From Candidatus Delongbacteria bacterium (GTDB lineage Bacteria > JAGOEH01), in assembly GCA_017997825.1 (NCBI GenBank), contig JAGOEH010000037.1, positions 1-22,015 of the forward strand: a DNA stretch of 22,015 nucleotides. The letters are read 5' to 3'. The notes beneath the pieces are model-generated. The model was not told the origin of the DNA. It saw only the letters and a list, made by a program, of their open reading frames with translations, and did no database searches. Shown here in pieces: positions 8,101 through 15,286 of the stretch (positions are counted from its first letter, which is position 1; each line of letters begins with the position of its first letter). The translations under genes and the position numbers were made by a program.

Positions 8101-8765
8101 ATCTCCTGCTTCAGGGCTTGATATCGCTGAGCTTTATGGGATTGTTTTTTGAGTACCGCCACATTCTTTTCGATCTCCAGGATCAGATCATTGACCCGCA
8201 GCAGATCATTTTCGTTGGCGGTCAGCTTGTTGAGCGCTTCCTTCTTTTTCTCCTTATATTTCATGATCCCGGCCGCTTCTTCAAAAATGAACTTGCGGTC
8301 CTCACGTTTCTCGCTCAGGATCGCGCTCACCATCTGCTGTTCGATGATCGAGTAGGCATGATTGCTCATTCCGGTATCCATGAACAGCTCACTGATATCC
8401 TTCAGGCGGCATCGATTCCCGTTGATGTAATATTCGCTCTCCCCTGACCGGTAAATCCGGCGTGTGATGGATACCTGCTGATAGATCAGCGGCAGCAGCC
8501 CCTTGTTATTCTCGATTGTCAGGCTAACCTCGGCCATATTCTGAGGGGGAAGCCCGGCTGAACCGTTAAAGATAACATCTTCCATCTTGGATGAACGCAG
8601 AGCCGTATAGCGCTGCTCGCCCAACACCCATCGGATGGCATCCACGATGTTGGACTTGCCGCACCCATTCGGTCCCACCACTCCGATGATTCCATCGCTG
8701 AAATCGATCCGCGTCTTGCCGGCAAAGGATTTAAATCCGATAATGCTCAAATTGGATAAATACAT
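5127..8765 (-). CDS. smc: Chromosome segregation ATPase SMC
   Basis: Condensin ATPase that loops and organises the chromosome with ScpA/ScpB (neither in this window). The N-terminal head opens with MYLSNLSIIGFKSFAG and the Walker A GPNGCGKS (31-38). Long heptad-rich coiled coils follow, rich in Q, E and L. A hinge lies around 535-680, with DPDYRGMVARIF and VDDI recognisable. A second coiled coil leads to the C-terminal head with signature LSGGEK (1115-1120) and Walker B/D-loop ILDEVDAPLDD (to 1151). At 1212 aa it is full length. The hinge holds an in-frame tandem PPEGPV repeat near residues 582-605. No Shine-Dalgarno precedes the ATG; an extended -10 lies only 17 nt upstream, so the leader from that promoter is about 10 nt. 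It overlaps ftsY by 4 nt. Confidence 0.97.
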   Translation of the reverse strand: MYLSNLSIIGFKSFAGKTRIDFSDGIIGVVGPNGCGKSNIVDAIRWVLGEQRYTALRSSKMEDVIFNGSAGLPPQNMAEVSLTIENNKGLLPLIYQQVSITRRIYRSGESEYYINGNRCRLKDISELFMDTGMSNHAYSIIEQQMVSAILSEKREDRKFIFEEAAGIMKYKEKKKEALNKLTANENDLLRVNDLILEIEKNVAVLKKQSHKAQRYQALKQEIRSRELYFFHHRLDEIESRLQPTEEELIRLRDEKERNNTDFSALEARMIESSHQVIEWNTQLQQIQKQYLDLQTAQNQINQEINLGQERVRNKQTENQRLTQELEQAAQRITDIESSIEQRMREREQNQQRLNELKEMLKGKTGQLTQETTDHQELSDQVTQTRTLKETLKQELTRVQNTISLHQQKKEMVEKEMESIRRQSDEILHKYDERQADHQKLATAKNEHLLKIEAADEDFYRYEFQLQEMMEKKAQTQEQWSDLDRDIIKMQDRLELLRNADFQKNLQRPDDQATLELYKTRHRELIHLLDYINPIPEYQNAVRNLVRYLNTYLILPPNDPDSFFPEEWPEHSLALVTAWNPSSIPPEGPVPPEGPVPPEGPVPPEGPLSPESQPRITLPGARPLMECLDVDPDYRGMVARIFHYVMMVDDIRSIEPPVIPSPWIVLDRQGNLWDFRTGYWEHLKEESNTASSSQIFGRKMKIESLENELDRKRKALVFAEQDKVRIESQYQSIKTRLEQAQKDKQAAQQALTGCAHQIGLIAAELEQWNVRRNELDQRIQQYQKTRHQSDTEMESLVTLQADIGCKLNQAGRDCDEVENRYRVFQTALQAIQTEINQLKIDLIRQEEKCKSLDFETGQLDQQKQELIRRQSRIRQTIQDNLGLMEQIGENAARLDQTAHQQAVDLERITAEREKISVRITTLQNTNDLIQKQQKELREKEQKIQHLIDQTRDALARMDQDRALVRDQLMLKYQMQPDDLVAACPPLDQVPDWTQVQNELEQLNQKLDNLGNVNFEAIEEYNTQKTRYEFYLEQQADLAQAKQTLMDTIHRINRTAEEMYLTTFDQIKENFRTIFNLLFSGGECDLILERNPDDPLDLDVSILAKPRGKKIQHITLLSGGEKALTSIALLFSIYLVKPSPYCILDEVDAPLDDANISRFLTLIRDFSNHTQFIVITHNKKTMEETDLLYGITMEEPGVSKVVSVKVKQEGMHTS
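6951..7017 (-). repeat. 18-bp in-frame tandem repeat in the smc hinge
   Basis: The plus-strand unit ACCTTCCGGGGGAACCGG occurs three times without change (6951-6968, 6969-6986, 6987-7004). A fourth, diverging copy starts at 7005. On the coding strand each unit adds one PPEGPV hexapeptide. Perfect identity between copies suggests recent expansion and possible length variation between strains. Confidence 0.95.
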
Positions 8766-8782
8766 ATAGTAATATCAGTTGG

Positions 8783-8791
8783 ATTATAACA
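8783..8791 (-). promoter_or_regulatory. Proximal smc promoter, extended -10
   Basis: Minus strand TGTTATAAT: a perfect TATAAT (8783-8788) with the TG extension one base upstream. No good -35 is present. Expected transcription start is near 8776, leaving only about 10 nt before the smc ATG and no room for a Shine-Dalgarno. Confidence 0.6.
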
Positions 8792-8800
8792 CTCTTTCAA

Positions 8801-8875
8801 TCAGCGATTGATAACGAAAACAACACCCCCGATTTCAAATCCCGCCATCAGAACGGTAGGTCCTCGGGACGACAC
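8801..8875 (-). CDS. Possible very short leader ORF before smc
   Basis: A GTG-initiated reading of 24 codons ends in TGA at 8801-8803. Its GTG lies about 3 nt after the start expected from the distal promoter, so it would be leaderless. An internal ATG (8848) would give MAGFEIGGVVFVINR, with GAGGA about 10 nt upstream. I recognise no family, and a frame this short can arise by chance. It might be a leader peptide for smc or simply untranslated leader. Confidence 0.2.
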   Translation of the reverse strand: MSSRGPTVLMAGFEIGGVVFVINR

Positions 8876-8884
8876 GTTGAATCT

Positions 8885-8913
8885 ATTGTAAACAAAAAAA
8901 GGCAGGAAGTCAA
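8885..8913 (-). promoter_or_regulatory. Distal smc promoter
   Basis: Minus strand TTGACT (8908-8913), 17-bp spacer, TACAAT (8885-8890). Expected start is near 8878, about 110 nt before the smc ATG. Position and quality make this the likely main promoter of the smc-ftsY-STAS-dacB cluster. The remaining 8914-9047 stretch up to the alcohol dehydrogenase stop is AT-rich; I see no convincing terminator in it. Confidence 0.7.
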
Positions 8914-9047
8914 GCCATAATTTCCGTGATGATAATTTCTTATATTGCTTTATGTTTCAATATCTTACTTATTTATCAGGGCCAAACCAAATACCGGACA
9001 GAGCCTTGCCTGCAAAGGTACGCCAACCCTTCTATTATCTTGTGATT

Positions 9048-10160
9048 CTATGAATTACAGACCCCGGCCAGACGGCGGTACAGATCCCGGATATCATCCA
9101 GTGTAATGGAACGGGGAGAAATCAAAGTATTGCGGGCATTGAGCGTTGTACGGCTGATCCCTTCCAAATCCAATCGGGAGACCTGGGGACAACTGAAACA
9201 GATCCCCCGCTCCTGCAGCCAATCATAGAATTCCTCCAGCGATTTGAGCCCGGAATGGCGTAGGATCTCCAGCCATTGCCGTTTAACCGGATCCCCATAG
9301 AATTCCAGGATGATCGGCATCACCATTCCGTTGGCTAGGCCGTGGGAGATATTCAGATGAAAGGTCAACGGATACCCCAGGGAATGCTGGAGGGTAGTAC
9401 TGGTCTGGGCGATGACGATTCCGCCGTAGAGTGAGGCGGTCATCAGATCCTCCCGGGCCTGCCGATCACCCGGATTCTGCTCGATCCGGGGCAGGGCTTT
9501 CAGAATCAATGCGGTACCGGCCTGAATCAGGGGGATAACCAGCGGATTGGATTGCGTGGAATAGATACCCTCCATCAGATGGCTGAGTGCATCGATGGCG
9601 GTGTCGCGGGTGACCACGGCGGGCAGTGTCAGGGTGTAGCCCGGATCCAGAAAGGCATAGCGCGGAAAGATCAGGGGATTGCCGATGCCGGCTTTGCGCT
9701 GACGGGTGTCGTCATTGATCACGGTATAGGGAGTGGCTTCACTGCCGGTTCCGGATGTAGTCGGAATAGCGATCATCGGAAGGGCTGACTTCAGCTTTTC
9801 CGGCACAAAGATATCCTCGGCCGGAATCGAATTGGCGATCATCAGGCTCAGGGCTTTGGCTGCATCCAGATTGCTGCCGCCTCCCAGGCCGATCAGACTC
9901 CGAACGGAACGGCTCGCCATCGCCTGAGCGATTTGGTCGAGCTGACTCGACGAGGGATTGGGATGCAAATCATCAACCACATCAAACGCTTTGCCGGCTG
10001 AGGTCAGCTGATCGGTCAAATCCTGGAGTGAACCGTTACCGGCCGAACTCTTGCCGGCCATCACCAACACCGGATCAGGCCACTCCGTCCAGATCGGATT
10101 GGGATCTCGCAGGCAACCCTGACCGAAAAAGCATCGCACCGGCATATAAAGTGTCGACAT
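9048..10160 (-). CDS. Iron-containing alcohol dehydrogenase (group III ADH family)
   Basis: NAD(P)-dependent oxidoreductase that interconverts an alcohol and an aldehyde or ketone; the substrate cannot be read from the sequence. The N-terminal half has the nucleotide-binding GGGSNLDAAK (93-102) and PTTSGTGSE (133-141). The helical C-terminal half has the metal ligands Asp190 and His194 (IDALSH), His259 (QHSLGY) and His273 (SHGLANG), so all four are intact. Length is 370 aa, normal for the family. The start at 10160 is preferred over the ATG at 10178 because AAGGAGG (10167-10173) ends 6 nt before it and would be inside the longer form. A 172-nt leader with two hairpins separates it from the methyltransferase gene, suggesting separate control. 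It ends 282 nt before smc. Confidence 0.93.
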   Translation of the reverse strand: MSTLYMPVRCFFGQGCLRDPNPIWTEWPDPVLVMAGKSSAGNGSLQDLTDQLTSAGKAFDVVDDLHPNPSSSQLDQIAQAMASRSVRSLIGLGGGSNLDAAKALSLMIANSIPAEDIFVPEKLKSALPMIAIPTTSGTGSEATPYTVINDDTRQRKAGIGNPLIFPRYAFLDPGYTLTLPAVVTRDTAIDALSHLMEGIYSTQSNPLVIPLIQAGTALILKALPRIEQNPGDRQAREDLMTASLYGGIVIAQTSTTLQHSLGYPLTFHLNISHGLANGMVMPIILEFYGDPVKRQWLEILRHSGLKSLEEFYDWLQERGICFSCPQVSRLDLEGISRTTLNARNTLISPRSITLDDIRDLYRRLAGVCNS

Positions 10161-10166
10161 CAACAA

Positions 10167-10173
10167 CCTCCTT
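10167..10173 (-). promoter_or_regulatory. Ribosome binding site of the alcohol dehydrogenase
   Basis: AAGGAGG on the minus strand, 6 nt before the ATG at 10160. It fixes that start rather than the upstream ATG at 10178. Confidence 0.85.
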
Positions 10174-10208
10174 ATCAATAGTAAAACTCGTTCAACGCCC
10201 CCTTCCCT

Positions 10209-10297
10209 ATCCGTCCAGTGATTCCTCCATCAATATCGTCCTGGCGGATACCTGGCTTACAGAACCACCTTCCCGGCGGAAAAGAAAACGGCCAGGT
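10209..10297 (-). promoter_or_regulatory. Two-hairpin RNA leader upstream of the alcohol dehydrogenase
   Basis: On the minus strand, hairpin 1 is ACCTGGC (10291-10297) with GCCAGGT (10250-10256), 34 nt apart and enclosing a smaller stem (10268-10284). Hairpin 2 is ATCCGCCAG (10241-10249) with CTGGACGGAT (10209-10218), one bulge. The helices abut at 10249/10250 and could stack. No T-tract follows. Short stretches (GGGAAGG, AAGCCAGG) resemble the 3' part of cobalamin riboswitches, but the GCCACTG box is missing, so I do not call it one. Confidence 0.45.
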
Positions 10298-10332
10298 GAG
10301 AGAATCATTAACCGATGAGCTGTAGTATGGAA

Positions 10333-11046
10333 TCAGTCGGATTCGAATACATGAATCACGACCTGTTGATCGATTTTGGCTGCCGAATCCTGATACGGAA
10401 TGAGATGGCGGGTTTGGTGCCGGCCCGAATCAAGCAGTTGTTCGATAAACCCCTGGCTCACAGTCCGTCCCGGTTCGCTGAAAATCAAACGAGCCTGGGG
10501 AGCCATAAAATTGTCGATCAGGTCAATGATGGGTGCAAAGAATCGTTTTTCATACAGGACATCCGATCCGATCATCACGTCAAAGGGGCCTTTGAAAGCG
10601 GGATTCCGCCAATCCATGGCGCAAAAGGGGAAACGAGGATCGCAGGATGGATCGGAGTTGAGGATGACGTTGAGCCGGGCAAATTGCAGGGCAATCAATT
10701 CATAATCGATGGAGATCAGATGGGAGGCTTGACGCTGAAGGAAAAAGGAGTTCATGCCCAATCCGCAGCCCAGTTCCAGTACGCGTTGACCGGCCCAGAG
10801 CGGGGTCTGGGCGGCCAGAAACTGCTGAAGGCAGATGGCGGAGGGCCACAAATGGCACCAGTACGGCAAGCGCTCATCCTTCTGGAAATCGGATTCGGCC
10901 ACTTCCCGGATCAATTCCTCAATATCCTGGGGGGCCCAGTAATCGAACCGGGCTCCGGAAAGCTCAACACTCCGGCATTCGATCTTGTATCGACGCCGCA
11001 GGTCCTCCACAATTCTCAGAAGGCGCGGATCGTTTTCATTGAGCAT
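10333..11046 (-). CDS. Class I SAM-dependent methyltransferase, family-16 (METTL/ETFB-lysine) type
   Basis: Predicted cytoplasmic methyltransferase, probably acting on a protein side chain. The LPYWCHLWPSA segment (60-70) is typical of this family. The SAM-binding motif I is ELGCGLG (91-97), an acidic Asp follows at the end of strand 2 (SIDYE), and motif DVLYE (162-166) matches the D-x-x-Y signature of family-16 lysine methyltransferases. Length is 237 aa from the ATG at 11046. That start overlaps the end of rng by 11 nt and lacks a Shine-Dalgarno, so translation is probably coupled to rng. A longer reading from 11109 would run deep into rng and is unlikely. The substrate is unknown; ETF-beta or a ribosomal protein are guesses from relatives only. 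Confidence 0.8.
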   Translation of the reverse strand: MLNENDPRLLRIVEDLRRRYKIECRSVELSGARFDYWAPQDIEELIREVAESDFQKDERLPYWCHLWPSAICLQQFLAAQTPLWAGQRVLELGCGLGMNSFFLQRQASHLISIDYELIALQFARLNVILNSDPSCDPRFPFCAMDWRNPAFKGPFDVMIGSDVLYEKRFFAPIIDLIDNFMAPQARLIFSEPGRTVSQGFIEQLLDSGRHQTRHLIPYQDSAAKIDQQVVIHVFESD

Positions 11047-12577
11047 GGGTCTGCACAAACTGAGTGGTGATATCCTGACCGGTTCGATAGATAATAACTT
11101 TATATTCACAGGCCTGCAATTGGTTATCGGGCTCGAGGATCACCTGGATCCGGTTGCGTTTTTGGATCTCCTTGAATTTATCCAAATCCTCTTTCTGAAT
11201 GAATTCAGCTACGATCGGGTTGACTTTGACGATGAACTTGTTTTCGTCCAGCCACATTCGGGCTCTCTGGAACCAGTGTTCGATCTTGCTGACGGTGGTC
11301 AGGGGACTATCGATGCGGCCCAGCCCGTTACAGGATGGACAGGTGATGCTGTAAGTGAAAAGGAAGCTGGGCTTGACCCGCTGCCGGGTGACTTCGATCA
11401 ATCCGAATTCACTGAAGTTGAGAATGAAATACTTGGCCCGGTCCCGGCGCATGGCCTGGCGGAGTTCATTGAACACCCGGTCCCGATTGTGTCGGATCTG
11501 CATATCGATAAAGTCGATGATGATCAAGCCGCCGATATCCCGCAATCTCAACTGACGGGCTATCTCGCGGGCCGCTTCCAGGTTGACCGACAGGATAAAA
11601 CTCTCCGAATTGCTCCCTTTGGTACAGCTGCCCGAATTGACATCGATCGAGACCAGGGCCTCAGTATGCTCGATCACCAGATAGCCGCCCCGCCTCATCC
11701 AGACCTCGCGGTCCAGCATGGTGGTAATCTCCTCCTCGATCCGATAGTTGTCGAAAATCGGACGCTCATTCCGGTAAAAGTAAACCCGTTCATGCAGTTC
11801 CGATTTGATATGCTTCAGGTAGGAGACAATCTCGTCATACTCCTTCTTACCATCGATGACCACCGTGTCGACATCATCCGAAAAAAGATCGCGGATTACG
11901 CTGGACATCAAGCTGATCTCTTTATACAGGAGTACCGGAGCCCTTTTTTTCTGAAAATCGGCTTGAATCTGCTTACAGATTTTGCTCAATTCCACAATGT
12001 CCTTCTGGAGCAGATCAGCATCCTTACCGAGGCTTACGGTTCGAATGATAAAACCGAATTCGGGGGGTTTGTGTTCATCCACAACCCGGCGCAGGCGTCC
12101 CCGTTCGGCCTTGTCCACAATCTTGCGGGAAATGGCGATCTTCCGGCTTTTCATCAGTAAAACCAGAAACCGGCCAGGGACGTTGATATTGGTACTGACT
12201 CGGGGGCCTTTGGTCCCGATCGGTTCCTTGACGACCTGAACCATGATCTCCTGTTCGTTTTTCAGCAAATCTTCGATCGGAGGATAGATTTTTTTCCGGC
12301 TATACTGAACCACGGCCGAATTATCGTTTTCATCATCCTCGCCCAGTGAAAATCCGACCATATCGGAAACATGCAGAAAGGCATTCTTATCCTGACCGAT
12401 ATCTACAAACGCGGCCTGCAGACTCGGTAAAACTTTTTTCACCACCCCTTTGTAGATATTCCCCAGAATTCGCTGATCAAAGGGACGCTCGACAAAAAGC
12501 TCAACCAGCTTTTCATCTTCCTGGATACCTACCCGGGTTTCGTGACTGGTTACATTAATAATAATATCTGTTTTCAT
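11036..12577 (-). CDS. rng: Ribonuclease E/G family endoribonuclease
   Basis: Single-strand-specific endoribonuclease for rRNA maturation and mRNA decay. The N-terminal S1 domain (about 36-125) contains NIYKGVVKKVLPSLQAAFVDIG. The catalytic core has ERPIFDNY (271-278), the Mg ligands Asp312 (SIDVNSG) and Asp355 (IIIDFIDM), and the zinc-link CPSC (413-416). At 513 aa it is RNase G-sized, without the long C-terminal scaffold of RNase E. It begins directly after the stop of the radical SAM gene (0-nt gap), with no strong Shine-Dalgarno, so coupled translation is likely. Pairing of rng with radical SAM/DUF2344 genes is common in many bacteria. Confidence 0.95.
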   Translation of the reverse strand: MKTDIIINVTSHETRVGIQEDEKLVELFVERPFDQRILGNIYKGVVKKVLPSLQAAFVDIGQDKNAFLHVSDMVGFSLGEDDENDNSAVVQYSRKKIYPPIEDLLKNEQEIMVQVVKEPIGTKGPRVSTNINVPGRFLVLLMKSRKIAISRKIVDKAERGRLRRVVDEHKPPEFGFIIRTVSLGKDADLLQKDIVELSKICKQIQADFQKKRAPVLLYKEISLMSSVIRDLFSDDVDTVVIDGKKEYDEIVSYLKHIKSELHERVYFYRNERPIFDNYRIEEEITTMLDREVWMRRGGYLVIEHTEALVSIDVNSGSCTKGSNSESFILSVNLEAAREIARQLRLRDIGGLIIIDFIDMQIRHNRDRVFNELRQAMRRDRAKYFILNFSEFGLIEVTRQRVKPSFLFTYSITCPSCNGLGRIDSPLTTVSKIEHWFQRARMWLDENKFIVKVNPIVAEFIQKEDLDKFKEIQKRNRIQVILEPDNQLQACEYKVIIYRTGQDITTQFVQTHAQ

Positions 12578-15286
12578 TTATACATCCATGGGGGTCAATA
12601 ATTCAGAATTTCGTTCAATCCATAAACCGATGCGTTCCAGTTTGAACTGGAGGCAGACAAATTCGGGCCATCCCAGCAGATGGAGCAGGATTTCGTCGAG
12701 ACGGGCCGATCCCGATTCGGTCAAACGGGTTTGGATCAGGAGGCTGGGAAGGGGTTGATCGGATTCGATCTCGATCGCGATCACCATGGATTTCAGATCC
12801 ATGGTTTTGGTGGTGCCGTCGTTGCGCCGGCGGTCGCACACAATGGATTCGGCCTGATTCCAGCGCTCCAGGTGCGGAATCAGGAACTCCCGGATCACAC
12901 GCTGATGATCGGGGAAAAGCTGATTGAAATCTTGGATTTGCCCAGCCAATTCCTCGTCCGGCATCGCTCCGGGCTGTACCGGCATCGAGGGCAGAGAGCT
13001 GAGCAGGATCGGTTGAAAACCGACCCGGTAGTCGGCCCGATTGATGGCAGCATTCAGAGCCGCTGTTTTATTATAGATGACCTTGGCCTGGATCAGTTTC
13101 ATGTCGCGGGGCAGATTGGCCTGAAGTCGCTGGATATACACATCCTGGAAGGGCTGATCCAGTTGAAAATCGAGGTATTCGAATTCGCTGGAAACACCCA
13201 GACTGAGCGGAGGTCCCATCATGATCTTGGGATGAGGATTGTAGCCCTGGGAAAAGGCCAGGGGAATCTGAAGACGACGCATCAGGCGGTCGAAAATCCG
13301 GAAGGTATCCAGGTGAGAAACGAAACGCAGCAATCCGTCTTTGGTATAATGAATCCTGACCTTGAGTTTGTTGACCAGACTATTGTTTTTCACCACGACG
13401 CTGCGGCGTCCGTACTGAAAAGAATCAGTAGAGGATTCGGAAGTGGATGGAGAGAGGACCGAGATCGAGCCGGAGGAGGTGCAAGCCCCGCATTTGACGC
13501 ATTTTTCCCGGCAATCGGGCGTAGTTTCCTCTCGGTAGGCTTTGTGCAATTCTTTCATCAGGAACTCCGGATCCACCAACGGAGACAAGTGTTCCCAGGG
13601 CAGATGTCCGGTCACCGGACGGGCTTTCAGATAGGTTTCGGGATTGATGCCCAAATTCTGGAACAGGGTCTGCCACTTAGTGACATCAAAATAATCGGTC
13701 CACCCGTCAAAATAGATCCGGGCGGAAACACATTGTTCAAGAACCGGGGCCAGACGGCGGTCTCCGCGAGCCATGATCCCTTCCAGCCAGGCTACCGTCT
13801 CATCCCGCCAGCTTATTTTCAGCCGGTCCGATTTGATGCAAGCCCGGCGCAACACCTCGATCCGGCGGGCCAGCTCGTCACACGGGATCTGCCTTTCCCA
13901 CTGAAAGGGGGTATGAGCTTTGGGAATGAACGGAGAAATCGTTACATTGATCCGACGGTCCCGCCCATAGGACTGGGCCGTTTTGAAGATCTTATTGATC
14001 ATCTCGGCCGTCAAAATCAGATCCTGATCGGTTTCGGTCGGCAATCCGATCATGAAATAAAGCTTAACCAAATTCCAGCCGGACATGAAGACTGTATCGA
14101 TGGCCTGATAGATCTGCTGATCGGTAATATCCTTGTTCACTACCCGACGCAGGCGTTCCGACCCGGTTTCCGGGGCAAAGGTAAGCCCCGATTTGCGTTC
14201 CCCCTGTAGGTATTTCAGCAACTGCACATCCACTTTATCGATCCGGGAAGAGGGCAGAGAAATGGTGATGTGCTTCTTCTCAATATAGCGGTTCAATTGC
14301 CCAAGCAGTTCGGGCAATTGAGAATAATCACACGAGGCCAGACTCAACAAACCGACCTCATCCCATCCGGTCAGATTGATTTTCTGGATGACCTCCTGAT
14401 AGATCACATCGACCGGTTTTTCCCGCAAGGGACGATACAGGAAGCCGGCATTGCAGAAACGGCAGCCATGGGAACACCCCCGCATGATCTCGACAGCCAC
14501 CCGGCTGTGGGTGATATCGATCAGGGGCACCAAATCGGCCGTATCCCAGTTCTGATTGTCAAACTGGCGGATAATGGCTTTGGAGATCCTACGAGCCGGT
14601 TTGCCGGTCCTCAGATCGATCAGATTCTGAAAATCGCCATACTCATGATAGACCGGCTTGTAAAATGAGGGAACATAGATGCCGGGCATCTCCGAGAGCC
14701 GCTGCAGAACGGTGGCCCTGGAAAGGCCGTCACGCTTGCTGTCGGCCAGCATCTGCAGTACGTCGGGTAGAAGTTCTTCGGCTTCACCTATCAGAAAAAA
14801 ATCGAAAAAGGGCGCCAGCGGTTCCGGATTGAAAACTCCTATCCCCCCTCCCACCACCAGGGGATGTTCCGAGGTACGCTGGGATTGATAGAGAGGTATC
14901 CGGGCCAGATGGAGCATCCAGACCAGATTGGAATAATTGAGTTCATACTGCAGGGTGAAACCGAGCAAATCGAATTGGGCCAGGGGCCGTTTGGTTTCAA
15001 GCGAGAAAAGGGGCAGATTCTGACGTTCCAGCAGGTCGATCAGATCCGGCCAGGGACAGAACACCCGTTCGGCCTGAAAACGCTCATAGCGGTTGATCAG
15101 ATTATACAGGATTTTGTATCCGGTATAGGACATCCCGATCTCATACAGATCCGGATAGGCCAGTGCCATTGAGATATCGACCTGATCCGCCGGTTTGATC
15201 TGGGTATTCAGCTCGTTACCGAGATAGCGGCCGGGTTTGCCGACCAGGGGTAAAATCTGCTGGATTTGAGACCAATGATCAGTCAT
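12578..15286 (-). CDS. Radical SAM protein fused to a C-terminal DUF2344 domain
   Basis: Two families that are often separate neighbouring genes are joined in one 902-aa chain. The N-terminal part (about 1-600) matches the uncharacterised radical SAM family TIGR03960: KPGRYLGNELN near 17-27, then the Fe-S cluster motif CSHGCRFC (Cys271, Cys275, Cys278), with SAM-fold signatures APETGSERLR and MIGLPTET. A Cys-rich CREKCVKCGAC (592-602) follows and may bind zinc or a second cluster. A low-complexity Ser-rich linker (603-637) leads to the DUF2344 domain (about 641-902), recognised from KDGLLRFVSHLD and FSQGYNPHPK. Start at 15286 is chosen because the ATG overlaps the kinase stop by 8 nt and KPGRY sits at the expected distance. 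An upstream extension would lie inside the kinase gene. The role is unknown; an RNA or protein modification is suggested only by its rng neighbour. Confidence 0.9.
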   Translation of the reverse strand: MTDHWSQIQQILPLVGKPGRYLGNELNTQIKPADQVDISMALAYPDLYEIGMSYTGYKILYNLINRYERFQAERVFCPWPDLIDLLERQNLPLFSLETKRPLAQFDLLGFTLQYELNYSNLVWMLHLARIPLYQSQRTSEHPLVVGGGIGVFNPEPLAPFFDFFLIGEAEELLPDVLQMLADSKRDGLSRATVLQRLSEMPGIYVPSFYKPVYHEYGDFQNLIDLRTGKPARRISKAIIRQFDNQNWDTADLVPLIDITHSRVAVEIMRGCSHGCRFCNAGFLYRPLREKPVDVIYQEVIQKINLTGWDEVGLLSLASCDYSQLPELLGQLNRYIEKKHITISLPSSRIDKVDVQLLKYLQGERKSGLTFAPETGSERLRRVVNKDITDQQIYQAIDTVFMSGWNLVKLYFMIGLPTETDQDLILTAEMINKIFKTAQSYGRDRRINVTISPFIPKAHTPFQWERQIPCDELARRIEVLRRACIKSDRLKISWRDETVAWLEGIMARGDRRLAPVLEQCVSARIYFDGWTDYFDVTKWQTLFQNLGINPETYLKARPVTGHLPWEHLSPLVDPEFLMKELHKAYREETTPDCREKCVKCGACTSSGSISVLSPSTSESSTDSFQYGRRSVVVKNNSLVNKLKVRIHYTKDGLLRFVSHLDTFRIFDRLMRRLQIPLAFSQGYNPHPKIMMGPPLSLGVSSEFEYLDFQLDQPFQDVYIQRLQANLPRDMKLIQAKVIYNKTAALNAAINRADYRVGFQPILLSSLPSMPVQPGAMPDEELAGQIQDFNQLFPDHQRVIREFLIPHLERWNQAESIVCDRRRNDGTTKTMDLKSMVIAIEIESDQPLPSLLIQTRLTESGSARLDEILLHLLGWPEFVCLQFKLERIGLWIERNSELLTPMDV

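Noticed and set aside
10230-10297. Cobalamin riboswitch before the alcohol dehydrogenase
   Set aside because: GGGAAGG and AAGCCAGG stretches are reminiscent, but the GCCACTG box and the upstream GGTGC-AATCC element are not found. Only a generic structured leader is supported.
10985-12160. A 391-codon open frame on the plus strand
   Set aside because: Antisense to rng and to the start of the methyltransferase gene, both with clear catalytic motifs. No family features in the translation.
12680-14209. A 509-codon open frame on the plus strand
   Set aside because: It lies wholly opposite the radical SAM/DUF2344 gene, whose protein has unmistakable motifs. The plus-strand translation has no recognisable domain and is rich in H, Q, G and I as expected for an antisense shadow. 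No Shine-Dalgarno or promoter was noted for it.
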